From positions 1 through 54,889 of IMG/VR virus record IMGVR_UViG_3300034072_000879: a stretch of DNA of 54,889 bases; one strand, written 5' to 3'. How positions within the stretch are numbered: position 1 is the stretch's first letter; each line of letters begins with the position of its first letter. The notes under the pieces are model-generated. The model was not told the DNA's origin. It did no database searches and saw only the letters and a list, made by a program, of their open reading frames with translations. The translations under genes were made by a program, and so were the position numbers. This document shows, piece after piece, positions 1-8,473 of the stretch. Source of the DNA: a virus.

Positions 1-2
1 AG

Positions 3-1385
3 ATTCAGACCGGTGCTATCAAGTTTGAGGGTGACAAAACTCGCGAGCGGATGATGCGCTGGATGGAAGCCAATTGCGATTGGTCGATGATTCTCGACTT
101 CCCAACTGGCGGTATTCAGATTGGTAATATTGACCAACATCTACAGCGACTTGAAAGTCCTTTAGATCCCAATATTGTGGATTCAGGAAACAAGGATGCT
201 CTGGATGACCTGATTATCAAAAATGGCGGAAACATCAACAATAAGAACGATCGTCTGTTCTATGCCTGTATGCTTCAGACTCTAATCAATAACGATTACT
301 TTGTGAAGAACAGGGTCCCTGGTGCTACTAAGTTTTTAAATGTGGTTCAGGGACGAAACGCCAGCGAGTCAAAAATATGGTATGAGAATGTCAAGCACTA
401 TCCCTTTGAGGGTTGGTCTCTTGCGTCTCATCACAAAGAGAACTTTGAGATGTCCCTGGGTCGAATCATTAATATGAGAGATGACGGAGTCCTACAGGAT
501 CGTGACTGGATGCACTTCTTGGGTGTTGGTAAGTTCCAACATGGTTGTGTCTACACGACCATTCAGAGACAAGTTCGTGAACAGATTAACCCCAATTTCA
601 CTATCTCGTATGACGTGAGCTCACCCTTTACTCTAGCTGCTTATGGTAAAGTTTTCCTTGGCTACAACTTGAACAAAGACAGCTGGAGTATTCAGGGTGA
701 GAAACTAGACGGTCGAAATTATCTCCCAACCAACACCTATATAGACGATGAGGGTGTTGAGCAGATTGGTTATGAGATGATTTCAACAGGCAAGGATCGC
801 ATCAAGTATTTGCTTGATGACAACGGCAATAAGATTCCTCTACCCAAGAAGGGAAAAGACGCTGATCGTCCATTCCTCGATGTGCTGGAAGAGATGTTTC
901 ATGAACGTCTAGACGGAGTTGATGGCTCTAGGTTTGTTAGAACTCAGATTGGTGAGCAGCTCAAGATGGGCGACATCTGTGTTAACGTGGATCCAAAGTT
1001 TACTTCAACGTGGGACGTAGTCACCTATGCGATGTTGATGAACCATAATGTCCAGGTTCACCTCGAGGGGGTTTACGAATCGCAGGATCTATATGACAAG
1101 GGCGACCCAGCGGCTGTTCCTCAGCAACTTCTTGAAATCAAATCGGTTGTTGAAGATGTATTCAATAGCGAAACTCCAATGTCTGTTATTGAGAGAAATC
1201 GCAAGGTTCTCAACTATCTAGCCAGTGACAACGCGGAAAGGGGAGTTTTGGATCTTCAGTTGTTTGAAGTTGCCAATCAAAAGGACCACGTCAATTTGTT
1301 AAAGGCTAAGAAAGAAGCAGAGGCACCGCATCTTGCTGAAAACAAGCCCAAAATGCAGATAGTAAACAACGGTCTCTTTGTCTGA
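3..1385 (+). CDS. DpdA-like tRNA-guanine transglycosylase family protein, 5' end outside window
   Basis: The frame is open to the left edge, so the start lies upstream; coding-like residues continue before the first ATG at 51. The protein resembles the phage DpdA branch of the tRNA-guanine transglycosylase (TIM barrel) family, which exchanges guanine in DNA for a 7-deazaguanine base. Seen (numbered from ATG 51): DWSMILDFPTGG at 10-21, VVQG at 98-101, GWSLAS at 121-126 where TGTs have the substrate loop, HFLGVG at 155-160 matching the family's LGvG strand, and SYDVSSP at 186-192 near the usual nucleophile strand. The C-terminal half is not recognised. The stop overlaps the primase start by one base (TGATG), so the two are co-transcribed. 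A QueD-like gene at 41665 would supply a 7-deazaguanine precursor step. The family call is fairly sure; the DNA substrate is inferred. Confidence 0.6.
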   Translation: MQTGAIKFEGDKTRERMMRWMEANCDWSMILDFPTGGIQIGNIDQHLQRLESPLDPNIVDSGNKDALDDLIIKNGGNINNKNDRLFYACMLQTLINNDYFVKNRVPGATKFLNVVQGRNASESKIWYENVKHYPFEGWSLASHHKENFEMSLGRIINMRDDGVLQDRDWMHFLGVGKFQHGCVYTTIQRQVREQINPNFTISYDVSSPFTLAAYGKVFLGYNLNKDSWSIQGEKLDGRNYLPTNTYIDDEGVEQIGYEMISTGKDRIKYLLDDNGNKIPLPKKGKDADRPFLDVLEEMFHERLDGVDGSRFVRTQIGEQLKMGDICVNVDPKFTSTWDVVTYAMLMNHNVQVHLEGVYESQDLYDKGDPAAVPQQLLEIKSVVEDVFNSETPMSVIERNRKVLNYLASDNAERGVLDLQLFEVANQKDHVNLLKAKKEAEAPHLAENKPKMQIVNNGLFV

Positions 1386-2410
1386 TGTCTACCCTCATCT
1401 ATAGTGCTCTAATGAGTTGTATACCTGGGGGTAAACAGACCCCCAGTCGCTGGACTACATTCAACGGTCCATGTTGTATTCATAATGGGCAGATGAGGGC
1501 AGACACCAAAAAGAGATCCGGTATCTTGTTTGACTCTGACGGCCGGACTTCAGTTTCCTGCTTTAACTGTGGATTCCGAGCCGGCTGGTCACCTGGTGCT
1601 CGATTTTCCCCAAAGTGGAAAAAGTATTTTGAATGGCTAGGCATGCCTAGTGAGAAGATCAGACGTCTCGACTTTGATGTATCTCTTCTCCGCAAGAATT
1701 TGCTCGAGGGTGGCGGGATTGAACAATCCTTTACCCGTCAAGCTTCCGCTTCTATTACCTTTGAATCTAGGAATCTACCAAAGTCGGCAAAGCCCATAAG
1801 CTTCTGGCTTGAAGAGAACTGTGAAGATCCTCATTTCCTAGAAGTTCTCACTTATGTTGCCAATAGAGGAGAGGATATTCTACTTTCCTATGACTATTAT
1901 TGGACCCCAGATACTACTGATCATATGAATCAGAGGGTCATCATACCATTCTACTGGGAAAATGAAATAGTAGGTTGGACAGCTAGAATAGTGAATGGGT
2001 CCAGTAGTCGCCGCTATTACAGTGACGTTCAACCTCATTATATCTTCAATACCGATATTGTCAAAGAGGATTGGGAATATCTTTTTATAAATGAAGGCCC
2101 GTTTGACGGAATCGCAGTAAATGGTGTTGCGATGCTAGGTGATAAAATAACACCTGAACAGATTCAGTGGTTGAATCAAACTGGTAAAACCAAAATTGTT
2201 GTCCCTGATCGCACCAATCAGGGCGGACGACTAGTTGATACGGCTCTAGCACAAGGATGGTATGTGTCCTTCCCTCGTTGGGATGAAGGAATAAAAGACG
2301 CAGCAGATGCCGTAAAAGCCTATGGTAAGCTCTATACGATATGGTCGATTATTGACGCCAGAACCAAAGATAGGTTATCAATAGGTATACAAAGGCAACG
2401 CTTAAAATAA
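1385..2410 (+). CDS. DNA primase, T4 gp61-like
   Basis: Makes RNA primers for lagging-strand synthesis with the helicase encoded next. An N-terminal zinc-binding region is visible: CC in FNGPCCIHNG (about 26-35) and CFNCGF (about 59-64). The Toprim catalytic part follows, with FINEGPFDG (about 232-240) carrying the conserved Glu, then a later Asp-rich strand (VVPDRTNQGG). At 341 residues it matches the T4 gp61 and cyanophage primase size. The ATG overlaps the upstream stop by one base, and the helicase starts 20 bases downstream behind a strong AGGAGGTC ribosome site. The primase-helicase order is typical of a T4-like replisome operon. Confidence 0.8.
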   Translation: MSTLIYSALMSCIPGGKQTPSRWTTFNGPCCIHNGQMRADTKKRSGILFDSDGRTSVSCFNCGFRAGWSPGARFSPKWKKYFEWLGMPSEKIRRLDFDVSLLRKNLLEGGGIEQSFTRQASASITFESRNLPKSAKPISFWLEENCEDPHFLEVLTYVANRGEDILLSYDYYWTPDTTDHMNQRVIIPFYWENEIVGWTARIVNGSSSRRYYSDVQPHYIFNTDIVKEDWEYLFINEGPFDGIAVNGVAMLGDKITPEQIQWLNQTGKTKIVVPDRTNQGGRLVDTALAQGWYVSFPRWDEGIKDAADAVKAYGKLYTIWSIIDARTKDRLSIGIQRQRLK

Positions 2411-2429
2411 TAAGAGACCAGGAGGTCCT

Positions 2430-3932
2430 GTGAGCCAAAGAAAAGAACAACAAGAGCTCAAGGAATATAGCGAAGAGGTCCAGAAGGTCCTCATTCAGTT
2501 CATGCTTACCGACAACAGCGCCTACGTTCGTTGTCAAAATATTGTTAAGCCAGAATATTGGAATGAGCGCCTTCGACCGGCCGTTCGCTTTATCAAAAAG
2601 TTCACTGAGCAATATCGAGCTCTGCCAACACCAGAACAGGTCAAGGCTGAAACAAATCTCGACTTGCCTATCATTCCTAATATCCAATCCAATCATATTG
2701 ATTGGTTCCTGGATGAGATTAGTGGGTTCTGTCGTCATAAAGCCATGGAAGCATTGGTTTATGATGGTCCTCAGCTGATAGCACAGGGTGATTATGCGGA
2801 ACTAGAGAGACGTTCAAAAGAAAACATGCTCATCAGTCTACAGACTGAACTGGGCACGGATTATTTTGAAAATCCACTAGAACGCCTTGAGCGAATGAGA
2901 GATAAAACTGATACTACCTCTACGGGCTGGAGAGATATCGACAGCAAGTTGTATGGTGGTATGAATCGCGGAGAGATAACCTTTTTCTGCGGTGGCCCAG
3001 GTACGGGTAAGAGTTTGTTTCTACAGAATCTAGCCCTGAATTGGGTTCAGATGGGTCTGAGTGTCATCTATATTACTATGGAACTAAGCGAAGAGCTAGT
3101 TGGACTACGGTATGACGCTATGATTACCGAGACACCAACTAAGATGATCTTCAAAGATATCAACGACGTCGCAATGCGACTGGGTATGATGAGAAAAGCT
3201 GGTGGCAAGACCCATAAATGGGGCAAGCTACAAATCAAGAAATTGCCAATGGCAGGAACTACCGCCAACGATATCAGGGCCTATCTACAAGAGTTTGAAA
3301 TCCAAACTGGAACTCGTCCTGATGCTATCGTGGTAGACTATCTGGATTTGATGCATCCAAATAGCGGAAAGATTAACGTCAGTGACCAGTTCATCAAGGA
3401 CAAGTTCACATCAGAAGAGCTTCGCGCGCTGGCAGTGGAATGGAACATTTTGTGCGCAACAGCGTCACAGCTCAACCGTGCTTCTATCCAAGAGCAGGAC
3501 TTTGATGCCAGTCACATTGCAGGTGGCATCTCGAAGATCAATACGGCTGACAATGTGCTCGCGATTCTTACAACCGCAGCAATGAAGGATCGTGGTGAAT
3601 ATCAGATCCAGTTCCTCAAGACGCGTTCGTCGTCCGGCGTTGGTCAAAAGATTTTCTTGAAGATTGATCCCAATACATTGAGGATTGAGGATGCTCCGCA
3701 GGAGATGCTAGAAGGGCGTGGCTCAGGGGTAGGTGGTCTTCAGGCCGGTTTGGCCAATAAAGTCACTACTGTCGTTCCCAAGAACATAGGCACGTCTTAC
3801 AGCCCCGATAAGGGGCCTACAGGGCCAGCAGCACAGAATCCTATACTAGCACGCCCTGAGGCTACTCCTCCGTCTAAGGTACAAGCCAACGGGGCTCAAC
3901 TACGCAACCTAGCTAGGAAGCTGAGCGACTAA
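2430..3932 (+). CDS. Replicative DNA helicase, DnaB/T4 gp41 family
   Basis: A hexameric 5'-3' helicase of the RecA/DnaB family that unwinds the fork and partners the primase upstream. Walker A GGPGTGKS lies at about residues 188-195 and Walker B VVDYLDLM at about 300-307. ATASQLNR (about 348) is the DnaB-type motif H3, and KTRSS (about 392) resembles motif H4. The N-terminal 150 residues would be the primase-interaction domain. The start is GTG, chosen because AGGAGGTC lies just before it. The C-terminus (about 440-500) is Pro/Gly rich and likely disordered. It ends 13 bases before a late-type promoter box. Confidence 0.85.
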   Translation: MSQRKEQQELKEYSEEVQKVLIQFMLTDNSAYVRCQNIVKPEYWNERLRPAVRFIKKFTEQYRALPTPEQVKAETNLDLPIIPNIQSNHIDWFLDEISGFCRHKAMEALVYDGPQLIAQGDYAELERRSKENMLISLQTELGTDYFENPLERLERMRDKTDTTSTGWRDIDSKLYGGMNRGEITFFCGGPGTGKSLFLQNLALNWVQMGLSVIYITMELSEELVGLRYDAMITETPTKMIFKDINDVAMRLGMMRKAGGKTHKWGKLQIKKLPMAGTTANDIRAYLQEFEIQTGTRPDAIVVDYLDLMHPNSGKINVSDQFIKDKFTSEELRALAVEWNILCATASQLNRASIQEQDFDASHIAGGISKINTADNVLAILTTAAMKDRGEYQIQFLKTRSSSGVGQKIFLKIDPNTLRIEDAPQEMLEGRGSGVGGLQAGLANKVTTVVPKNIGTSYSPDKGPTGPAAQNPILARPEATPPSKVQANGAQLRNLARKLSD

Positions 3933-3944
3933 ATTGGCATTAGG

Positions 3945-3951
3945 CTAAATA
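3945..3951 (+). promoter_or_regulatory. Late-type promoter box CTAAATA
   Basis: CTAAATA, 31 bases before the ATG at 3982. It resembles the T4 late -10 element TATAAATA and the cyanophage variants. No -35 hexamer is needed for this class. Confidence 0.5.
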
Positions 3952-3981
3952 TACAAAGCGCGCCATTTAGGAGAGTCATGA

Positions 3982-4266
3982 ATGTTCAGTCATCCAGATG
4001 ACATTAGGAGGTATATCAGACTTACTGAATCCTCTTCAGTGTCGGATGTTACCGAAGATATGACTTATGGGGGTATCCACGTTGAAGATGTGGATACCTC
4101 TGCCCTTTTGCTTGAAGATCTAAACGATATAGTTTTCAAGCTTCGCAGTTATGGAGAACCTGACGGTAATCTTGACTATGCTCGCGGCGTTGAAGAAGGA
4201 TTGGCACTTGCCGCCAACATGCTCGAAAGACTGTTGGAACGCCATTCTGGTTACTCCAGCAAGTAA
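3982..4266 (+). CDS. Small acidic protein, late region
   Basis: Not recognised. It has 94 residues and is acidic, beginning with DDIRRYIRLTES. That motif recurs in other late-region proteins here (DIRRLMSLVES at 4536). A TAGGAGAG ribosome site fixes the ATG at 3982; the ATG at 3978 is out of frame. It follows a late promoter box, so a virion or assembly role is a guess. Confidence 0.6.
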   Translation: MFSHPDDIRRYIRLTESSSVSDVTEDMTYGGIHVEDVDTSALLLEDLNDIVFKLRSYGEPDGNLDYARGVEEGLALAANMLERLLERHSGYSSK

Positions 4267-4276
4267 GGGAACCACG

Positions 4277-4546
4277 ATGAAAGACGGTCGCGTCAAAAGT
4301 CTAATAGAGGAACTTGATTTATTTGTTCCGCAAAGAGACAAACACCAGATTGTAGAAGCCCGCGCATCTAATGTGATTGCCGGGGCAGTCAATCTTTTGA
4401 ATCTTATATCTGAAAGCTTTAGTGACGAAGAAGCAGACGAACTACAGCGTCGATTCATCAATGCTATAAAGAACAAGGATCCTGATAAGTTCAATCGCAA
4501 GATTAGAGAGTATCGCAAGGTTGAGGAGAGCAAGCGTGGCAAATAA
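4277..4546 (+). CDS. Small helical protein
   Basis: 89 residues, charged and mostly helical, no recognised family. The start at 4277 (MKDGRVKSL) is preferred over a longer reading that would run through the previous gene; AAGGGA lies just upstream. The C-terminal end overlaps the next gene by 11 bases, so the two are translationally coupled. Confidence 0.6.
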   Translation: MKDGRVKSLIEELDLFVPQRDKHQIVEARASNVIAGAVNLLNLISESFSDEEADELQRRFINAIKNKDPDKFNRKIREYRKVEESKRGK

Positions 4547-5597
4547 TAGTTCTGACATCCGCCGCCTTATGAGCCTTGTAGAAAGCACGCAGGAGCCAGT
4601 TCTTCTTGAAGGATGGCTTACCAATCTCAAGAATAAGCGAATTCGTCGTCTTGGTAGTAAAGAGCGAGCCGAAATGGCACATCGTCTCAAGCAGGAATGG
4701 CTGAAATGGCTTGGTCAGACGGGACGTCAAGGAACTGACGATGACATGGATCGCTTTATGCGAGTTCGCATTGGATTTTCGGATAAAGATGTCGCCGTTG
4801 TAAAAGACAAAGTTTTTGACGACTCCAAGTCTCCTACTGAAAACAAACCCTCTGCTGACTCTCAGGAGCAATCTCCTCCTGAGCGTAAAATTGCTCGCGG
4901 CGGCGAAGTAGCAAGTGATCAAGAATCTGCTGATGAAAAAGAAGACGGTGTCCCTCTCCCCAAAGACTTGAATACTAAGCTGAGTGATTTTGGCAAAGTT
5001 GGCATTGATGTTGAAAAAGACGATGGAAAAAAGGATCATGGCGAAATCAAAGCTGATCCCAAAGATTATCGCTTATCAAACGGCGAATGGGATCGTGAGA
5101 AAATTTCAGCAAAATTAGCCAATATGCCAGTGGGAGACAAACTGATTCTCGGCAAAGCGTCGTTCTCTCGTTCAGTTGGTAAGCCTCAAAATCCACAGAC
5201 TAACGTTGAGTCAATCATGGAATCTGATTCACAGGTGTTGGATGACGATGTCGTGGATGAACTCATGGATGCCAGCGCAGGTCATATCAATGATGAATAT
5301 CTATTGAATGGCCCTGTCAACGACACTGCTGATGCTATGGCAGATTTAGCAAGCCAAAAAATGTCACAGGGTTCATCGTCTAGAAAGAGCTCTGATAAGT
5401 CCACCTCGGTAGGCCCATATGATATAACTGAGATGTCTAGTATTCTCAAGCGAGAGCTAGAGATCGGTGATTCCAAGCTCAAGCAGATTACCCAATATGT
5501 CAAAGATACTGCTGACAAAGGATATGGCCGTATGCAGGATAGCGACATTGATGTGTTGGCGAGAATTGGATATGCGCTTCTACGTTCTAGAATCTAA
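4536..5597 (+). CDS. Late-region protein with acidic, low-complexity centre
   Basis: Start GTG at 4536, set by GAGGAG 7 bases upstream; a longer TTG reading at 4521 has no such site. The N-terminus (SSDIRRLMSLVEST) resembles other late proteins in this window. Residues about 75-160 are rich in Asp, Glu, Lys, Ser and Pro and probably disordered. The C-terminal third is a compact helical region (MSSILKRELEIG...). The family is not recognised. Context suggests an assembly, core or internal virion protein. Confidence 0.65.
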   Translation: MANNSSDIRRLMSLVESTQEPVLLEGWLTNLKNKRIRRLGSKERAEMAHRLKQEWLKWLGQTGRQGTDDDMDRFMRVRIGFSDKDVAVVKDKVFDDSKSPTENKPSADSQEQSPPERKIARGGEVASDQESADEKEDGVPLPKDLNTKLSDFGKVGIDVEKDDGKKDHGEIKADPKDYRLSNGEWDREKISAKLANMPVGDKLILGKASFSRSVGKPQNPQTNVESIMESDSQVLDDDVVDELMDASAGHINDEYLLNGPVNDTADAMADLASQKMSQGSSSRKSSDKSTSVGPYDITEMSSILKRELEIGDSKLKQITQYVKDTADKGYGRMQDSDIDVLARIGYALLRSRI

Positions 5598-5600
5598 ATA
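5594..5600 (+). promoter_or_regulatory. Late-type promoter box CTAAATA
   Basis: CTAAATA, 37 bases before the ligase-like gene at 5637, overlapping the stop of the preceding gene. Confidence 0.45.
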
Positions 5601-5612
5601 ATGCGAACCGAT

Positions 5613-5636
5613 CCTCTGGTATGCTAGAGCCAGAGG
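5613..5636 (+). promoter_or_regulatory. Hairpin ending at a start codon
   Basis: CCTCTGG (5613-5619) can pair with CCAGAGG (5630-5636) around a 10-base loop. The 3' arm contains the only AGAGG-like ribosome site and abuts ATG 5637. If it forms, it would hide the ribosome site. Confidence 0.45.
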
Positions 5637-6806
5637 ATGGTTAGTATTCCCCATTATGAAGAACTAAGTGCCAGGGCCATATATGACAGCCTTGACTTAA
5701 TGTGGTGGCCGAGCGAAAAGCTTGATGGTAGCTTCTTGGGATTTGGTTTAGACGACGCTGGAAGATACTATAGTTACCGCAAAGGAGGTCAATTCTGCTA
5801 TTGTGTAGAAGATTGGCCAAATGAATGCTGGGCTTCGAGTTATCGTATTGCCCATAACGTTGGTGCCATGGTAGTCGAGGCACTGGTCAAGGAAAATCTC
5901 CTCAAACCTGGGCAGAAATTGGGTGCTGAAATCATCCACGGTAATATACCCAATACTATTCGATACCTGTTATCTAGTTCAATCAGCGGTCTTCTCATTA
6001 TCACTTCTGCTGACTTTGAATTCAACGAAGGGCATATAAGGCTCCTTGACGATTTCAAGTGTAAGCTTGAAGTTGAATACTATGGAAGTCCAGATGGACT
6101 TTCCAGAGAGCTTTTTAAAGAAAAGCAACGGTGGTTGACGTTTATAAACCCGCAGATGTCGAGGCAATTGGTCCAAGCTAGACTGTCAACCCACGCCAAG
6201 CAACTCAGAACGGTATTGGATCATTGGTTTCAGCAAGACACTAGGATTGAAGGCTTCAACGTTTTTGACATCCTAGATATCAACCTATCCAAGAAGCATC
6301 ACAAATGTGGTGATCGGAATTGGAATGATCTAAAGAAAGAGCTTTCAAAGGAACGTGACGACCTCAAGCAGGTATTCCGATCTATGATTCTGATGTTCAA
6401 AGATATTGCCTATCGAGTTCTAGTGCTTGAACAACCAAGTGCCATTGGAGCCGGCTCGTTTGTGGAAGGCGTTGTGGTTGAAAGTAATCAGGGCAAATTC
6501 AAAATAGTTGATCGAGAATCGTTCCAGGCAGCCAATCGCTTTACTCATTTTATCAAATACTGGTTGGTAGGGGGCCGTAGACCGGCTCGTCCCAGTTTCT
6601 TATCTAGAACCAAAGACTGGCCCAAGGAAGAGCGTCTGAAAAGACTAGATACGCTTCTCAAACGATATCTAGACAATCGACATATTCTACATCACGTTTA
6701 CAGGTTCGGAGCCAGGCAAGAATTACTGGTATATTCGGGACAATTACATCAACGAACATTGAATATGTTCAGCGATACTAGAAAAAGGATTGAAGATGGG
6801 CGGTAA
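5637..6806 (+). CDS. Polynucleotide (RNA/DNA) ligase-like nucleotidyltransferase
   Basis: Probably joins nucleic-acid ends through a lysine-AMP intermediate. The covalent nucleotidyltransferase motifs appear in order: motif I EKLDGS (about 27-32, Lys nucleophile followed by Asp-Gly), a motif Ia-like YSYRKGG, a motif III-like LGAEIIHG (about 96-103), motif IV EGVVVE (about 280-285) and motif V GKFKIVDR (about 290-297). At 389 residues it is longer than T4 RnlA/Rnl2, with an unassigned C-terminal part. The next gene, a nucleotidyltransferase, overlaps it by 11 bases, suggesting a joint RNA or DNA end-processing role. Whether the substrate is RNA or DNA cannot be read from the sequence. Confidence 0.6.
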   Translation: MVSIPHYEELSARAIYDSLDLMWWPSEKLDGSFLGFGLDDAGRYYSYRKGGQFCYCVEDWPNECWASSYRIAHNVGAMVVEALVKENLLKPGQKLGAEIIHGNIPNTIRYLLSSSISGLLIITSADFEFNEGHIRLLDDFKCKLEVEYYGSPDGLSRELFKEKQRWLTFINPQMSRQLVQARLSTHAKQLRTVLDHWFQQDTRIEGFNVFDILDINLSKKHHKCGDRNWNDLKKELSKERDDLKQVFRSMILMFKDIAYRVLVLEQPSAIGAGSFVEGVVVESNQGKFKIVDRESFQAANRFTHFIKYWLVGGRRPARPSFLSRTKDWPKEERLKRLDTLLKRYLDNRHILHHVYRFGARQELLVYSGQLHQRTLNMFSDTRKRIEDGR

Positions 6807-7710
6807 GGCATTTGAGGGTATTACACAGAGGATCGCCAAGGAGGACATACCCAAGACATTAGACTGGCTAACTAGAAACTGGAAGGATTCAAGCATCCAG
6901 GGTGGAAAATATATGAACCACCTACTTGGTAGTGCCGGTAAGAATCCAACGAGTGGCGACATTGATCTGAATATGCGAATTGAGCTATATGATCAGGAGA
7001 AGGTAGCACAACAGCTATCTGCTCTATTGGGACCGCAGTATGTCAAGGCTCGTCCGGGTAACAACCAGATCTTCACAGCGGTTCCAATCAAAGGAGACCC
7101 TAAAAACGGATATGTCCAGGTCGACTTCATGTTTGGCAATTATGAGTGGCAGAAGTTTAGCTATTTTTCACCTGAATACGATCCTACGTTTACTGATGGT
7201 TTCTATTATTGGGGACAAACATCAAGCAAAAGCTGCCTCAAAGGCCTATATAGAACTGAGCTCATCAAAGCATTAGTGGCATTCAATAGTGACTGGGTTT
7301 TAGAGGAAAATGGAGAGATGGTAGCCAGAGTAGGCCCCACCTTCTTCCATGATAAGGGGTGTGTCTGGAGATATAGACATCGTCCTATGCGAAAGGACGG
7401 AAATGGCAGAGTAAAGGAATTCAAGGAACTTACCAAAGAAGAGTTCTTGAAAATTTACCCAAGTGCCACCCCGGCTAGAACTGATATTATAGATGATCCA
7501 AAACAAGTGGTAGAGATGGTTTTTGATCAACATCTACCCTCAAAAATTTTGGATTATATGACGTCGTTTGAAACTATATCAGTTACCATGACATCAACAT
7601 ATACGATTCCTGAACGTTTGAAAATCTACAAAATCTATGTTGAGCGCTTAAATAACTTGAAAGTAGAAGTTCCCAAGGCGGAACTCAAACGGTTTGGTGT
7701 GAGGTTGTAA
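6796..7710 (+). CDS. Nucleotidyltransferase-fold protein (pol beta superfamily)
   Basis: The signature of the pol beta-like fold is near the N-terminus: HLLGSAGKNP followed by SGDIDLNM (about 42-58), i.e. G-S then D-x-D, with a third acidic strand VQVDFMFG (about 104-111). It could transfer NMP to an RNA end or to a protein. The start is ATG 6796, overlapping the ligase-like gene; a TTG two codons earlier is less likely. Pairing with a ligase suggests repair or modification of RNA, but the substrate is unknown. The C-terminal 150 residues are not recognised. Confidence 0.55.
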   Translation: MGGKAFEGITQRIAKEDIPKTLDWLTRNWKDSSIQGGKYMNHLLGSAGKNPTSGDIDLNMRIELYDQEKVAQQLSALLGPQYVKARPGNNQIFTAVPIKGDPKNGYVQVDFMFGNYEWQKFSYFSPEYDPTFTDGFYYWGQTSSKSCLKGLYRTELIKALVAFNSDWVLEENGEMVARVGPTFFHDKGCVWRYRHRPMRKDGNGRVKEFKELTKEEFLKIYPSATPARTDIIDDPKQVVEMVFDQHLPSKILDYMTSFETISVTMTSTYTIPERLKIYKIYVERLNNLKVEVPKAELKRFGVRL

Positions 7711-7711
7711 T

Positions 7712-7903
7712 ATGCGATGGAATGAGATTGTAGGTAAACCAATTTTAGAAACTGCTAGCAGCGGTGCTACAGCCGCAGGCGCAGTGGCAACCTCGGTGGG
7801 TGCCATTGGTGCAGGATTCGATTCAAATGGGCATAAGGGTATCTATGACGCTGCTGAGAAGAAGCGTAAGCCTCAATCCAAACCAACAGTTTTACGTCGC
7901 TAA
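7712..7903 (+). CDS. Short late protein with MRWNEIV start
   Basis: 63 residues, starting one base after the preceding stop. The first seven residues (MRWNEIV) are identical to those of the gene at 15659, although the rest differs. An Ala/Gly-rich hydrophobic centre (about 18-40) and a basic tail follow. Possibly an assembly or packaged protein; the function is unknown. Confidence 0.5.
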   Translation: MRWNEIVGKPILETASSGATAAGAVATSVGAIGAGFDSNGHKGIYDAAEKKRKPQSKPTVLRR

Positions 7904-7916
7904 AAGATGCTCTTAG

Positions 7917-7923
7917 ATAAATA
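7917..7923 (+). promoter_or_regulatory. Late-type promoter box ATAAATA
   Basis: GATAAATA, 34 bases before the ATG at 7958, with a clear TAGGAG ribosome site between. Confidence 0.55.
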
Positions 7924-7957
7924 CTTCTAACAGAAACTCTCTATAGGAGAATTCACT

Positions 7958-8302
7958 ATGACTGAGAAAGTAAACGGCTTCGCTTCTGGCAATGACCAGT
8001 TCCTATCCGGCGCAGTTAAGCGTTATACTGTCACTGTTTCTAACTTTGACCTGACCGCTGATCCTGCAAACGGCACTTCTAACCTGGACAAGGTTATCGA
8101 AATCATCTCTACCCGCGCACAGCCAGTTATCCTGGGCGCAGTAACCGCAACTGGTTTTGCGTTTGCTGTTGAGCACGCTGATGTTTTCGGAACTTCGGTT
8201 GCTCCAAACACTCTGGCAGACTTCAATGCTGCCGGCCAGGCTGCTCTTCGCGCAACTGGTGCCTCAACTGCCACTTTCGTGGTAGCTGCCGCTGATTTCT
8301 AA
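7958..8302 (+). CDS. Ala/Thr-rich small protein, probable abundant virion protein
   Basis: 114 residues, rich in Ala, Thr, Val and Phe, without charged low-complexity parts; it looks like one compact beta-rich domain. No family is recognised. It has its own late promoter box, a good ribosome site and an excellent terminator directly after it. Its codons (GAA, GGC, CTG, GCA repeatedly) differ from its neighbours in a way typical of highly expressed genes. A head or tail decoration-type protein is a reasonable inference, not shown. Confidence 0.6.
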   Translation: MTEKVNGFASGNDQFLSGAVKRYTVTVSNFDLTADPANGTSNLDKVIEIISTRAQPVILGAVTATGFAFAVEHADVFGTSVAPNTLADFNAAGQAALRATGASTATFVVAAADF

Positions 8303-8320
8303 TCCTTGATTAGGATCTAA

Positions 8321-8354
8321 AAAAGAGCCCCGGAGGAAACTCCGGGGCTCTTTT
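8321..8354. terminator. Strong bidirectional terminator
   Basis: A 15-base-pair perfect stem (8321-8335 with 8340-8354) around a GAAA loop; A4 on one arm gives T4 on either strand. It serves the gene ending at 8302 (+) and the minus-strand genes ending at 8358. Confidence 0.85.
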
Positions 8355-8357
8355 GCG

Positions 8358-8453
8358 TCAGGAAGACTTGCGAGCTCGAATTGCCTCGATTGCCCGTCGT
8401 TCATGTTCCCGATCAATGATGATAGTATAGATTCCGCGTTTGATAATTTCCAT
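8358..8453 (-). CDS. 31-residue protein, early-type small gene
   Basis: A short ORF beginning MEIIKRGIYT and ending in an Arg-rich helix (ERRAIEAIRARKSS). Support: AGAGGAG 6-7 bases before the ATG, an early-type promoter at 8474-8501, and the strong terminator directly after it. The function is unknown. A small basic helical protein under early control could bind a host protein, but nothing in it says which. Confidence 0.5.
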   Translation of the reverse strand: MEIIKRGIYTIIIDREHERRAIEAIRARKSS

Positions 8454-8473
8454 GTGCGTCTCCTCTAATCAAA

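Noticed and set aside
4503-5039. 178-codon minus-strand frame, plus others antisense to 4277-5597
   Set aside because: Shadow of the plus-strand late genes; no ribosome site or recognisable motif.
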